Source of the DNA: Bacillota bacterium
GTDB taxonomy: Bacteria > Bacillota > Dethiobacteria > DTU022 > UBA8154
Assembly (NCBI GenBank): GCA_012837615.1
Contig: DUQX01000115.1
Location: 1-46,316 of the forward strand
Reading direction: 5' to 3'
DNA length: 46,316 nt
The notes under the pieces are model-generated. The model ran no database searches. It saw only the letters and a list, made by a program, of their open reading frames with translations, and was not told the origin of the DNA. The position numbers were made by a program, and so were the translations under genes. This document shows, one piece after another, positions 29,605-39,150 of the stretch (positions are counted from its first letter, which is position 1; the number at the start of each line of letters is the position of its first letter).

Positions 29605-32115
29605 ATGAAAGCGGTAATTATGGCAGGCGGCGAAGGAGCTAGGTTAAGACCTTTGACCTGTGACCGCCCCAAACCCATGGTTCCGATTTGTGACCGTCCG
29701 ATGATGGAATATATAACCGAGCTTTTAGTTTCACATGATCTGCGGGATCTGGCTGTAACCCTTCAATACCTTCCTGAAAAGATAAAAGAACACTTTGGAG
29801 AAAAATCGCCTCAGGGTGCAAACTTTACCTATTTTCTGGAGGAAGAGCCCCTGGGAACAGCCGGAAGTGTAAAAAATGCCTCTTCTTTTCTGGACGAGAC
29901 TTTTTTGGTGATCAGCGGAGATTGTCTTACCGATATTAATTTAACAGAAGCTATAGAATTTCACCGCAGCAAAGGAACGTTGGTTACTATTGTGCTAACT
30001 CCGCAGGAAAATCCGCTTGAATACGGTGTGGTCATGGTCGATAAAGAGGGGAAAATAACACGTTTTTTGGAGAAGCCCCGGTGGGGCGAGGTCTTCAGCG
30101 ATACTGTCAATACAGGTATCTATATTCTCGAACCTGAGGTGCTTGATTATATTCCCCCCGGAGAAAAATTTGATTTTAGCAAAGATCTTTTCCCTTTACT
30201 TATGGAAAATGGTCATACCCTTTTCGGCTGTGTGCTGCCGGGATACTGGTGCGATATCGGTAATTTAGAACAATATCGTTATGCTCATTATGATATACTG
30301 GATAAAAAAATCAATATAAAGCTACCGGCGGCAGAGGAAGAGCCGGGTATCTGGATTGCTGATGAAGTTTATATAAATGCCGATGCCCAGCTTATTCCTC
30401 CTTTCTATATCGGCAAAGGAACATACATTGGTTCTAAAGCAGTTGTCGGTGATTATTCTGTTCTGGGTGCTTACAATCACCTGGCGGAAAAGGTCTCCAT
30501 AAAAAGGGGAATCACGTGGCCGAAGGTTTCCTTGGAAAAAAACGTCACCATCAGAGGGGGAATTTTAGCAGGGGATGTGCGTCTGGAATCTGCGGCCTCC
30601 GTTTATGAAGGAGTTGTTATCGGTGAAAGCAGTATTGTGGAAAGCAAAGCTACGCTCAGGCCTGGTGTTAGGGTATGGCCATGTAAAAGGGTTGAAAGCG
30701 GCGCTCTTGTGAATAGCAATCTTATTTGGGGGAATCAATTCAGGCGTTCGTTGTTTGGAGCTGACGGGGTTCGGGGAGAGATAAACGGCGACCTTACGCT
30801 TGAAAATGCCCTCAGAATGGGATCTGCCTTTGCTTTTATGCTTGGTGGAGAGGTGCCGGTGGTAATCGGGGGGGACTCATGGGAGCCTTCGCAGCTATTG
30901 AAAAAATCTCTGACAGTAGGACTGCTGGCCGGGGGGGCTGAGGTGCTCGATATAGGTGAGAGTATCGCTCCTGCAGTGCGCATGGGGATTCCCGGCCTGG
31001 GTGCGGAAGGGGGAATTTTCGTCCATTCCTGTCCGTCCAATTACGGCTATAGCGCTATACGATTTTTTGATCGGGAGGGACTAAACCTTCTTCACGGAAA
31101 GGAACGGAAACTTGAACAGATATTTTTAAGGGACGATTTTCCCCGGGCCAGGAAGGACAAATTGGGTGTTAACAAATCAATTGAAGACTTTAACGAGATC
31201 TACAAGCGAGCGGTCTTTAAGGATATATCGATAGAAGCTATAAAAGAAGCAAATATATCGATTTTAATGGCCTTTCCGCCTCCGCACTTGCAAAAAATAT
31301 TGGTACCGATGTTGCAGGAGTTAAACTGCAATCTAGTGATATTTTATCCTCCGGGAAGGACAAAACTTGCCTGCTGGAAAGAGGATGATTTTGCAGTAAA
31401 TAAGGAAGATATTTCCCGCAGCATTATCAGGGATGAAATAGATCTGGGTTTTTGGATGACCCCCGAAGGAGAGAGCATGGTCCTTTTCGACGAGGAGGGC
31501 TGTGAAATTTCCGGTGAAGTATACCAGGCTTTACTTTCACTGCTTATTTTGCAATCGAAGGAAACGTCAATGCTTGTTCAACCCATTTCCGCTTCCTGGA
31601 TTCATGAGGAACTGGCCCGTAAAAACAAAGGGAGGGTTTTGCGTAGCAAGACCTTTCCCCGGCATTTCCAGGAGAAAATCAGAGAAATATGCAATAACCT
31701 TTGCTCCGGAGAAAACGGCAGCGGATACTTACCCTCGGGTTTTATGCAGATTGATGCCGTGACAGCCCTGCTAAAGTTGCTCGAAAGCCTCGCCCGCGGA
31801 GGTAAAAGCCTTTCCACTTTCATTAAGGAAATTCCGGGAATAAACCTGCGGCTAAAGGAAATACCCTGCCCCTGGGGCCAAAAAGGAAGGGTTATGCGTC
31901 AGCTGATCCAGGAAGGGCCCGGCGAAGCGGAAAAGGTAGAGATGATCGACGGTTTAAAATTTTATTACCCGGATGGTTGGGCGCTTGTCCTTCCCGATCC
32001 GGAAAAACCTTCCTACCGTATTTACGGGGAAGGTTTTACAGAGGAAATTGCGGAATCTTTGACAGATCTTTTTGCCGAAAAAGTTAAAACACTGCAGAAT
32101 CAACCTGAACCTTAA
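29605..32115 (+). CDS. Sugar-phosphate nucleotidyltransferase fused to left-handed beta-helix and a degenerate phosphohexomutase domain
   Basis: MKAVIMAGGEGARLRPLTCDRPKPMVPICDRPMMEY NTP-transferase motif; C-terminal phosphohexomutase-like region from about residue 385 (FGADGVRGEINGDLT). Confidence 0.88.
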   Translation: MKAVIMAGGEGARLRPLTCDRPKPMVPICDRPMMEYITELLVSHDLRDLAVTLQYLPEKIKEHFGEKSPQGANFTYFLEEEPLGTAGSVKNASSFLDETFLVISGDCLTDINLTEAIEFHRSKGTLVTIVLTPQENPLEYGVVMVDKEGKITRFLEKPRWGEVFSDTVNTGIYILEPEVLDYIPPGEKFDFSKDLFPLLMENGHTLFGCVLPGYWCDIGNLEQYRYAHYDILDKKINIKLPAAEEEPGIWIADEVYINADAQLIPPFYIGKGTYIGSKAVVGDYSVLGAYNHLAEKVSIKRGITWPKVSLEKNVTIRGGILAGDVRLESAASVYEGVVIGESSIVESKATLRPGVRVWPCKRVESGALVNSNLIWGNQFRRSLFGADGVRGEINGDLTLENALRMGSAFAFMLGGEVPVVIGGDSWEPSQLLKKSLTVGLLAGGAEVLDIGESIAPAVRMGIPGLGAEGGIFVHSCPSNYGYSAIRFFDREGLNLLHGKERKLEQIFLRDDFPRARKDKLGVNKSIEDFNEIYKRAVFKDISIEAIKEANISILMAFPPPHLQKILVPMLQELNCNLVIFYPPGRTKLACWKEDDFAVNKEDISRSIIRDEIDLGFWMTPEGESMVLFDEEGCEISGEVYQALLSLLILQSKETSMLVQPISASWIHEELARKNKGRVLRSKTFPRHFQEKIREICNNLCSGENGSGYLPSGFMQIDAVTALLKLLESLARGGKSLSTFIKEIPGINLRLKEIPCPWGQKGRVMRQLIQEGPGEAEKVEMIDGLKFYYPDGWALVLPDPEKPSYRIYGEGFTEEIAESLTDLFAEKVKTLQNQPEP

Positions 32116-32172
32116 TAAAATAATAGGTTGGTGATTTTATCAGAGAACGGGCAGCCGCAGCGCTTTACATTG

Positions 32173-32201
32173 TTGACAATAAGATGCTTCTATGCTAAAA
32201 T
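32173..32201 (+). promoter_or_regulatory. sigmaA promoter of the rplU operon
   Basis: TTGACA-N17-TAAAAT. Confidence 0.8.
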
Positions 32202-32204
32202 TAC

Positions 32205-32300
32205 AAGGCGTTACCGCTCGGTTAAGGTTACTAAAATTTTACCTCAGCGTTTTTTTGCTGGAAGGTAAAGTTACCTTAAACGGCGAGATTAGAAAGAGAG
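32205..32300 (+). ncRNA. Structured 5' leader of rplU (candidate L21 leader)
   Basis: Outer helix TTAAGGT(T)AC / GT(T)ACCTTAA encloses hairpin TTACCT CAGC gttttttt GCTG AAGGTAA. Confidence 0.65.
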
Positions 32301-32310
32301 AGGTTATTCG

Positions 32311-32619
32311 ATGTACGCTATAATTGAGACAGGCGGGAAACAGTACAGGGTTTCCGAGGGGACGGTATGTGACGTAGAGAAACTGGATACAGGTATCGGT
32401 GAAGAGGTTGTTTTTGATAAGGTACTCTTAATTAACAACGAAGAACGTACAGAGGTGGGTAAACCTTATTTAACGGGCAGAAAAGTGTCGGCTAAAGTGC
32501 TGGCCCATGATAAAGGGAAAAAAATTATCGTATTTAAATTTAAGCCCAAGAAAAACTACCGGCGGAAAAAAGGTCACCGCCAGCCTTTTACCCGGATTAT
32601 AATAGAAAAAATTTCATGA
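32311..32619 (+). CDS. rplU: 50S ribosomal protein L21
   Basis: [36 protein letters not shown]. Confidence 0.96.
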   Translation: MYAIIETGGKQYRVSEGTVCDVEKLDTGIGEEVVFDKVLLINNEERTEVGKPYLTGRKVSAKVLAHDKGKKIIVFKFKPKKNYRRKKGHRQPFTRIIIEKIS

Positions 32620-32631
32620 GTTGATGTCAAA

Positions 32632-32970
32632 ATGGTTAAGATAAAGGTTGTTAGGGGTAGCGATAATCGTCCCCTTTCTGTGGAGGTTAAAGGACATGCT
32701 CTTTTTGCTCCGAGTGGCAGCGATATAGTATGCGCTGCTGTTTCCATTCTCACACAGACAGTGCTTTTCGCGCTGGAGGATTTACTAGGCTTGAAACCCC
32801 CGGCAATGATCAAGAATGGCTATCTGTTAATGTCATCCCCTGCAGAAATTGATAAAGAGAAAGAAGAAAAGTGCTTTCTGCTGCTGGAGACAATGCTGCT
32901 GGGGTTAAAGGAGACTGCCAGATCCTATCCCCGCCATATCGTTTATACTGAGGAAAAAAAGGTATCATGA
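32632..32970 (+). CDS. prp: Ribosomal-processing cysteine protease Prp
   Basis: VKGHALFAPSGSDIVCAAVSIL with catalytic H and C; lies between rplU and rpmA. Confidence 0.92.
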   Translation: MVKIKVVRGSDNRPLSVEVKGHALFAPSGSDIVCAAVSILTQTVLFALEDLLGLKPPAMIKNGYLLMSSPAEIDKEKEEKCFLLLETMLLGLKETARSYPRHIVYTEEKKVS

Positions 32971-33074
32971 TGGAATACAAATCGCGATTGTTAAATAACT
33001 GTTACAGTACACCGGAGGATATAGAATTTTTTAGGGAAGGAGGTGTGAGGCCTGTCTAAGTTCAGGCCGAACTT

Positions 33075-33356
33075 ATGCGTAGAATAAACCTGCAATTGTT
33101 TGCTCATAAAAAAGGAGTCGGGAGTTCAAGAAACGGGCGCGACAGCAATGCTAAAAGGCTCGGAGTTAAAAGGTACGGAGGCCAGGAGGTTACTGCCGGC
33201 AGTATTATTGTACGCCAGAGAGGTACAAGGATTCATCCCGGTAATAATGTTGGCATAGGAAAAGACGACACTCTTTTTGCCCTGATTGACGGGTTGGTTT
33301 CTTTTGAGCGCCTTGGCAAAACTAAAAAAATGGTCAATGTTTACCCAGCAGAATAA
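33075..33356 (+). CDS. rpmA: 50S ribosomal protein L27
   Basis: [32 protein letters not shown]. Confidence 0.96.
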   Translation: MRRINLQLFAHKKGVGSSRNGRDSNAKRLGVKRYGGQEVTAGSIIVRQRGTRIHPGNNVGIGKDDTLFALIDGLVSFERLGKTKKMVNVYPAE

Positions 33357-33398
33357 ACCCGGGTTTCCCGGGATTTTTTTTAAGTAAGGTGATATTGC

Positions 33399-34670
33399 TT
33401 GTTTATTGATCGGGTAAAGGTCTATGTAAAGGGGGGCAGGGGAGGAAACGGAGCCGTTGCTTTCAGAAGGGAAAAATATATCCCTCATGGGGGACCCGAT
33501 GGGGGTGATGGTGGAAGCGGCGGTGACGTGATCCTGCTGGCCTCCGAGGAGAAAAATACCCTTATTGATTTGAGCTACCGGCCCCACCTGCGGGCTGCTA
33601 ACGGCGCCCACGGCCAGGGTAAAAAAAAGCATGGTAAAAACAGTGATCCCTTATATGTTAAAGTACCCGTAGGTACTGTTATCAAAGACGAAAGCGGTAC
33701 CGTGCTTGCGGATTTGGACCGCCCGGGGATGAAGGTTGTGGTTGCCAGAGGGGGGACAGGGGGCCGGGGGAATGCCCGTTTTGCCACTTCCCGCCGCCGA
33801 GCACCTGATTTTGCCGAAAAGGGGGAACCCGGAGAAGAACGTACGTTGATTTTGGAATTAAAGCTGCTGGCGGATGTAGGCTTCGTCGGCTTTCCCAATG
33901 CCGGAAAATCAACCTTACTTTCCCGTATTTCTGCCGCAACGCCAAAAATTGCCGATTTTCCTTTTACTACCTTGAAACCGCAGTTAGGTGTTGTATACCT
34001 GGGAGGTGAGCGCTCTTTTGTGGCAGCCGATCTCCCCGGAATAATTGAAAATGCCCATCAAGGAGCAGGCTTGGGCCATCAATTTCTAAAACATATTGAA
34101 AGAACTAGGGTATTATTGTTTATAGTAGATCTTTCCGGGACAGAGGGCCGCGACCCCTACCAGGATTATCTTAGTTTGAAAAAAGAGCTGGAACTCTTTC
34201 AGCGCGAATTATTGGCAAAGCCCCGTGTCATAGCTGCTAATAAGCTAGACTTACCTTTTGCCGAGAAAAAAATTCATCATTTTCGGTCCCGGGTGAGTGA
34301 CGCTCCGGTATTTCCAATCTCTGCGGTTACCGGGGCAGGGATAAAACCCCTTTTGCAAGAATTGTATAATATAATACAGAATAATATTTCAAATTCTTCA
34401 GTTGAAGAGTATAATGTAGATGAACTAGTTTACCTTCCTCCAATTTCTTATAGAGGTACTAGTGTGGTATTAGAGGGAAATGTTTACGTTGTCAGCGGTG
34501 AAGATGTAGAAAAAGCTGTTTATAGGGCACACTTTGATAGCCCTGGGGGGCTAAGCCGTTTCCAGGGGATAATGAAGAAACTCGGTGTGGAGGAGGAGCT
34601 GAAAAAGAAGGGGATTAAAGAAGGGGATACCGTAAGAATAGGAGAGATGGAATTTACTTATTTTGAATAA
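33399..34670 (+). CDS. obgE: GTPase Obg/CgtA
   Basis: MFIDRVKVYVKGGRGGNGAVAFRREKYIPHGGPDGGDGG; GFPNAGKSTLL; OCT domain at the C-terminus. Confidence 0.96.
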   Translation: MFIDRVKVYVKGGRGGNGAVAFRREKYIPHGGPDGGDGGSGGDVILLASEEKNTLIDLSYRPHLRAANGAHGQGKKKHGKNSDPLYVKVPVGTVIKDESGTVLADLDRPGMKVVVARGGTGGRGNARFATSRRRAPDFAEKGEPGEERTLILELKLLADVGFVGFPNAGKSTLLSRISAATPKIADFPFTTLKPQLGVVYLGGERSFVAADLPGIIENAHQGAGLGHQFLKHIERTRVLLFIVDLSGTEGRDPYQDYLSLKKELELFQRELLAKPRVIAANKLDLPFAEKKIHHFRSRVSDAPVFPISAVTGAGIKPLLQELYNIIQNNISNSSVEEYNVDELVYLPPISYRGTSVVLEGNVYVVSGEDVEKAVYRAHFDSPGGLSRFQGIMKKLGVEEELKKKGIKEGDTVRIGEMEFTYFE

Positions 34671-34701
34671 TCAATCCCGGGAACAAAAGGAAGAATTTGA
34701 A

Positions 34702-35340
34702 ATGAGTTTTTTACTGCCCAAAACACGCAATGAAATTTTAAATCTAGGTATTATGGGAGGCACTTTTGATCCCATACATATGGGGCATCTGGTTACGGCT
34801 GAGGTTGCACGGCAGCAGTTTAAGCTGGATCACGTAATTTTTATTCCTGCCGGTATTCCTCCCCACAAGGATATTAAGACAATTAATAATGCGGAACACC
34901 GTTATTTAATGACTTTGCTCGCTGTGGTTGACAATCCTTATTTTACTGTATCGCGCCTGGAAATAGACAATAATCAACCTTCGTATACTATTGATACAGT
35001 AAGGCGCTTTTATGAAATTTATAATGGTAAGCTCAACCTCTATTTTATTACCGGCGCGGACGCGATCTTGGATATAACAACCTGGAAAGATTATAAAGAG
35101 CTGTTGAATACTTGTTGCTTCATAGCGGCCTCCCGGCCGGGTTATTCACTCAGCAAGTTGAAAGATGTTTTGGGCCCCCTTTCCCCAGAAATCACTAAAA
35201 AGATAAAATTATTGGAAATACCTGCCATGGCGATTTCTTCGACCTTTATTCGCCGTCGTGTGGCCGAAGGCAAAACAATTAAATATTTGACCCCTGAGTC
35301 GGTAGAACAGTATATCTATAAGAACAGGCTTTATGTATAA
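34702..35340 (+). CDS. nadD: Nicotinate-nucleotide adenylyltransferase (start 34663 possible)
   Basis: GIMGGTFDPIHMGHLVTAE; ISSTFIRRRV. Confidence 0.94.
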   Translation: MSFLLPKTRNEILNLGIMGGTFDPIHMGHLVTAEVARQQFKLDHVIFIPAGIPPHKDIKTINNAEHRYLMTLLAVVDNPYFTVSRLEIDNNQPSYTIDTVRRFYEIYNGKLNLYFITGADAILDITTWKDYKELLNTCCFIAASRPGYSLSKLKDVLGPLSPEITKKIKLLEIPAMAISSTFIRRRVAEGKTIKYLTPESVEQYIYKNRLYV

Positions 35341-35403
35341 TTGTATACTATTTCGCTTTTTGTAGAAGATCGGGAGTGTGAGCCCCACAAGATCTGGCTG
35401 AAC

Positions 35404-35432
35404 TTGACTTCTGTTATATAAGGTGCTATGAT
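35404..35432 (+). promoter_or_regulatory. sigmaA promoter about 320 nt upstream of the RRM gene
   Basis: TTGACT-N17-TATGAT. Confidence 0.65.
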
Positions 35433-35750
35433 GGGAAAGAAAAAATTGTCTTAACATGCAGCCGGATCCAGCCGGATCTGGAATTGTAAAGTTCTGGATT
35501 CAGATTATAAAGTTATTGTAGGATTATTTAGGAGCATTATAAAGTTTTGAGTACGATAATTGTGATTACCAATGAAAGTATTACCTAAGTTGATGCCCTT
35601 GGAGTAACCGTTGTGATAAAGGTAAGCATCACGGACTCTTTTATATGTTACCCACCGGCATTATTTCTCAGGAGGTGAATTGAAGTATAAACTGTTTTTT
35701 TCTATTACATAATATATTATGAATCCAATGCCGGGAAGCGAGGTGACAAA

Positions 35751-36011
35751 ATGGTAAAAACCCTGTATGTAGGAAATGTTTCCTGGGGGACCACTGAGGA
35801 AGATCTCCAGAATGCTTTTGCCAAACACGGTGAGGTGCTGGGTTGCCGCATAATTACTGAAAGAGCGACCGGTCGTTCCAGGGGGTATGGTTTTGTAGAG
35901 GTAAATGATGAAGATGCTGAGCAGATAATGGAAAATATGAACGGCGCTGAAGTAGATGGCCGCCGGTTGGTAGTAAATGAAGCTAAGCCGAAAGAAAACA
36001 GGCAACTTTAA
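35751..36011 (+). CDS. RRM-domain RNA-binding protein
   Basis: RNP2 LYVGNV and RNP1 RGYGFVEV. Confidence 0.93.
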   Translation: MVKTLYVGNVSWGTTEEDLQNAFAKHGEVLGCRIITERATGRSRGYGFVEVNDEDAEQIMENMNGAEVDGRRLVVNEAKPKENRQL

Positions 36012-36023
36012 GTTGCCTTTTTT
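36001..36023 (+). terminator. Terminator overlapping the RRM gene stop
   Basis: GGCAACT tta AGTTGCC TTTTTT. Confidence 0.75.
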
Positions 36024-36097
36024 ACTTTTTTTATCATTTAAGGAAGGAATGCTTTTTTTTCTGTCAAATTATATTAATTATGATGGTGATATTTTGA

Positions 36098-36724
36098 GTG
36101 AAGACAAATAATGAAAAAATGCGAGGAATTTTGAAAGAAAGAATGGACGAGGAACTGTTCATTCATTCTCTAGGTGTTGAAGAAGCCGCTTATAATCTGG
36201 CCGCACTTTACGGTATTGATTCCCAAAAAGCATCCCTTGCGGGGCTTTTACATGACTATGCCAAAGGTCTTCCTGCAAAACAGCTCTGCAGGATTGCTTC
36301 CGAGTACAATCTTGCGGATGATATCTCCCGGCAAGAGCCGGCGCTTTTGCATGCTCCCGTTGGTGCCTGGTTATTAAAACATGAACTGGGGATAGATGAC
36401 CAGGAAGTATTGGAGGCGATCAGGGTACACACAACCGGTTTTCCGGGAATGTCTCCTTTATCGAAGATAGTATACTTGGCGGATTGTTTGGAGCCCGGAA
36501 GAAACTACCCCGGTGTAAAGGAATTAAGAGCTATTGCGCGGCGTGATCTTAATCAAGCGCTGCTTATCGCGGTAGATAGAACGATCAAACATATTATTGA
36601 TAGAGGGAAAATAATTCATCCTGTTTCCATTCTTTTTCGCAATTCCCTGATTTTATCTAAAAAAAATAATCAGGAGATATATAATCATGAGGTTTGGAAC
36701 AAAAAAACAAAAAGCAGCAGCTAA
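36098..36724 (+). CDS. yqeK: HD-domain bis(5'-nucleosyl)-tetraphosphatase (symmetrical) YqeK
   Basis: AGLLHDYAKGLP HD motif; located between nadD and rsfS. Confidence 0.88.
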   Translation: MKTNNEKMRGILKERMDEELFIHSLGVEEAAYNLAALYGIDSQKASLAGLLHDYAKGLPAKQLCRIASEYNLADDISRQEPALLHAPVGAWLLKHELGIDDQEVLEAIRVHTTGFPGMSPLSKIVYLADCLEPGRNYPGVKELRAIARRDLNQALLIAVDRTIKHIIDRGKIIHPVSILFRNSLILSKKNNQEIYNHEVWNKKTKSSS

Positions 36725-37928
36725 AAAAGGACTGTATAAAAAAAGGCTTTTTTTTATACTTATCTTTATTCTTTTTTTAATCGTGCTGTTTATAGGAACG
36801 CGGTATGTACGTTCTTTCCAGGATTTGCAAAACAAATCCGACTGGGCAAAAGATTTACGGGGTGCTTCGCAGAGCGCCGGTACCAATTACCTTCTATATG
36901 GTCTTATTGAAAATAATGGGGAGGCCGTTATTGAAGAAATGTTTTTTCTTAATTACCCACCGGAAGAGTCATCCTGTAATATAGTATTTATCCCCGGAAA
37001 AACCTTGATGCACCGTCTGGAAAAAAACGTTGAATCAACGGAAACCTCTTCGGAAGGGGAAACTTCCGAACCCGAAGATACGGTTTCTGCAGAGGAGGTT
37101 TCTGAAGGGGAAGCTATTCTTCCGGTTTATACTCCCAGCCATTTTTATAATGAAGGGGGCGGAGAATTATTAGTTAAACAAGTATCCTATTTTTTGAATG
37201 TTCCTATCCATCATTTCATAGAAATAAACTATAATGGTATTTCCAGGCTTGTCGACCACATGGGGGGGATTTCCTACCAGGGCTACAATTTAAAGGGGCA
37301 GGATTATCTGGATTATTTTTTAAGATCAGACGAGGATGAAGAACCCCTTGAGCGAGCATTGCGCCGTGTAGAAACAATCGGAAATTTCATTGAATTTCTT
37401 GGTGAAAAAAAAGGTCTGTTCAGTGTTTTTTCCCTGGTAAGGGAAGCCTCACCATACCTTGATACTGATTTTTCTTGGAAAGAGCTGCAAGATTTTTATA
37501 CTGATTTAAACCCGCTGTTTGATCCTCAGAGCATGATTGTTGAGCTTCCCGGTTCATGGCGCGATTTTGACGGTGAATTATACTTTGAGCCCTACCAGTC
37601 TCAGATCGCTTCAATGATGGGGAACCTTGGGAAGGATTTTATCCTGCCGCGTGAGTTGATTACTGTAGAAGTTCTTAATGGAAGCGGTGTAGCCGGCATT
37701 GCTGCCCGGGTAGGACAAATGCTTGAAGATGAGGGCTTTCAGGTGGTTAAAATAGATAATGCCGATAATTTTGATTACCAGCGAAGCCATGTGATATCCC
37801 GTCTGGATGATATTGAACCGGCCAGGGAAGTGGCTGTGCTTATCTCCGGGGCGGAATTTTTTAAGGAGCCGCTGGCGGAACATCCGGCTATGGTTACAGT
37901 CATTATCGGAAAGAATTTTTCTTTATGA
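36687..37928 (+). CDS. LCP/LytR_C-domain membrane protein
   Basis: N-terminal TM; FIEINYNGISRLVDHMGGISY LCP signature; C-terminal ITVEVLNGSGVAGIAARVGQMLEDEGFQVV LytR_C. Confidence 0.8.
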   Translation: MRFGTKKQKAAAKKGLYKKRLFFILIFILFLIVLFIGTRYVRSFQDLQNKSDWAKDLRGASQSAGTNYLLYGLIENNGEAVIEEMFFLNYPPEESSCNIVFIPGKTLMHRLEKNVESTETSSEGETSEPEDTVSAEEVSEGEAILPVYTPSHFYNEGGGELLVKQVSYFLNVPIHHFIEINYNGISRLVDHMGGISYQGYNLKGQDYLDYFLRSDEDEEPLERALRRVETIGNFIEFLGEKKGLFSVFSLVREASPYLDTDFSWKELQDFYTDLNPLFDPQSMIVELPGSWRDFDGELYFEPYQSQIASMMGNLGKDFILPRELITVEVLNGSGVAGIAARVGQMLEDEGFQVVKIDNADNFDYQRSHVISRLDDIEPAREVAVLISGAEFFKEPLAEHPAMVTVIIGKNFSL

Positions 37929-37963
37929 GCAGACAATAAAGTAAATCAAGGAGGAGATATGGC

Positions 37964-38329
37964 TTGGCTTTAAATACAAAGGAATTTGCCCTGAAGGCAG
38001 TTCGTTTGTTAAATGAAAAGAAAGCAGTGGATATCATTCTTCTGGAGCTCGGAAAATTATCCCTTATAGCTGATTATTTCCTTATTTGTAATGGGACTTC
38101 AAAAATTCAAACGAAGGCAATTTGCGATCACCTGCTGGAGAACCTTCCGGAGGAAGAGTACGCCCTGCTACGAGTTGAAGGTTATAATGACGCCAGCTGG
38201 ATCCTATTGGATTTTGGCGCTCTTATTGTTCATATTTTTAACGCTGAAGAGCGTTCTTTTTATAATCTTGAGCGTCTTTGGGGAAAAGCAAAGATAATAG
38301 ATTTAAAATATTTAACTCCTTTATCTTAG
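37964..38329 (+). CDS. rsfS: Ribosome silencing factor RsfS
   Basis: DIILLELGKLSLIADYFLICNGTSKIQTKAI; WILLDFGALIVHIFNAEERSFYNLERLW. Confidence 0.94.
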   Translation: MALNTKEFALKAVRLLNEKKAVDIILLELGKLSLIADYFLICNGTSKIQTKAICDHLLENLPEEEYALLRVEGYNDASWILLDFGALIVHIFNAEERSFYNLERLWGKAKIIDLKYLTPLS

Positions 38330-38373
38330 GATACTCCTGATACCTTAATAGATATCTGAAAGGAGATAAGGGA

Positions 38374-39147
38374 ATGGGTCCTCCTGTAGAATATGACATT
38401 AGGAAAGATCCTGAAGCTATTATTAGGGAGTTTGTTCCGAAGAAGGTTGCCGTGCTGACAGGTGCCGGTATTTCTGTAGCAAGTGGGATTAGTCCTTTTC
38501 GTGGGCCGGGTGGGCTCTGGGAGAAATACGATCCCGAAGAAGTAGCTAATATCGAAAACTTTAAGAAAAACCCACGAAAATCCTGGATTATGCTGAAAGA
38601 AGTTCTGGACGTGGTTGAAAAAGCACAACCAAATTCAGCACATTTATCGCTGGCCGAAATGGAGAAAAAGGGGTTTGTAAGCAGCGTTATAACTCAAAAT
38701 GTCGATGGTTTGCACCAAAGGGCGGGTAATAAATCGGTGATTGAGTATCATGGAAATACTACCAGGATGGTTTGCCTGAGCTGCTTTGCTAAGTTTTCAT
38801 CCCGTGAGACAGATTTTAGCACCCTGCCTCCTTATTGTCCTAACTGCGGGGGAGTGCTTAAACCAGATGCTGTTTTCTTCGGGGAGCCCATACCGAGGGC
38901 GGCTTTGCTCAAGGCTCACACCGAGGCGCAGCAATGCCGGGTGATGCTGGTAGTAGGCACGTCGGGGATGGTTCATCCCGCAGCGGGTTTGCCGCTTATA
39001 GCCAAAAAAAATGGGGCACGGGTCATCGAGGTTAACCCCGTGCGTTCACACTTAACCGCATCAGTAACCGATGTCTTTTTAAAAGGAAAAGCCGAAGAAA
39101 TATTACCGGTAATAGAAAAGGGCCTAAGCGACTACATAAAAGGGTGA
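38374..39147 (+). CDS. cobB: NAD-dependent protein deacylase (SIR2 family)
   Basis: VLTGAGISVASGISPFRG; TQNVDGLHQRAG; CLSC...CPNC zinc site. Confidence 0.94.
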   Translation: MGPPVEYDIRKDPEAIIREFVPKKVAVLTGAGISVASGISPFRGPGGLWEKYDPEEVANIENFKKNPRKSWIMLKEVLDVVEKAQPNSAHLSLAEMEKKGFVSSVITQNVDGLHQRAGNKSVIEYHGNTTRMVCLSCFAKFSSRETDFSTLPPYCPNCGGVLKPDAVFFGEPIPRAALLKAHTEAQQCRVMLVVGTSGMVHPAAGLPLIAKKNGARVIEVNPVRSHLTASVTDVFLKGKAEEILPVIEKGLSDYIKG

Positions 39148-39150
39148 TAT

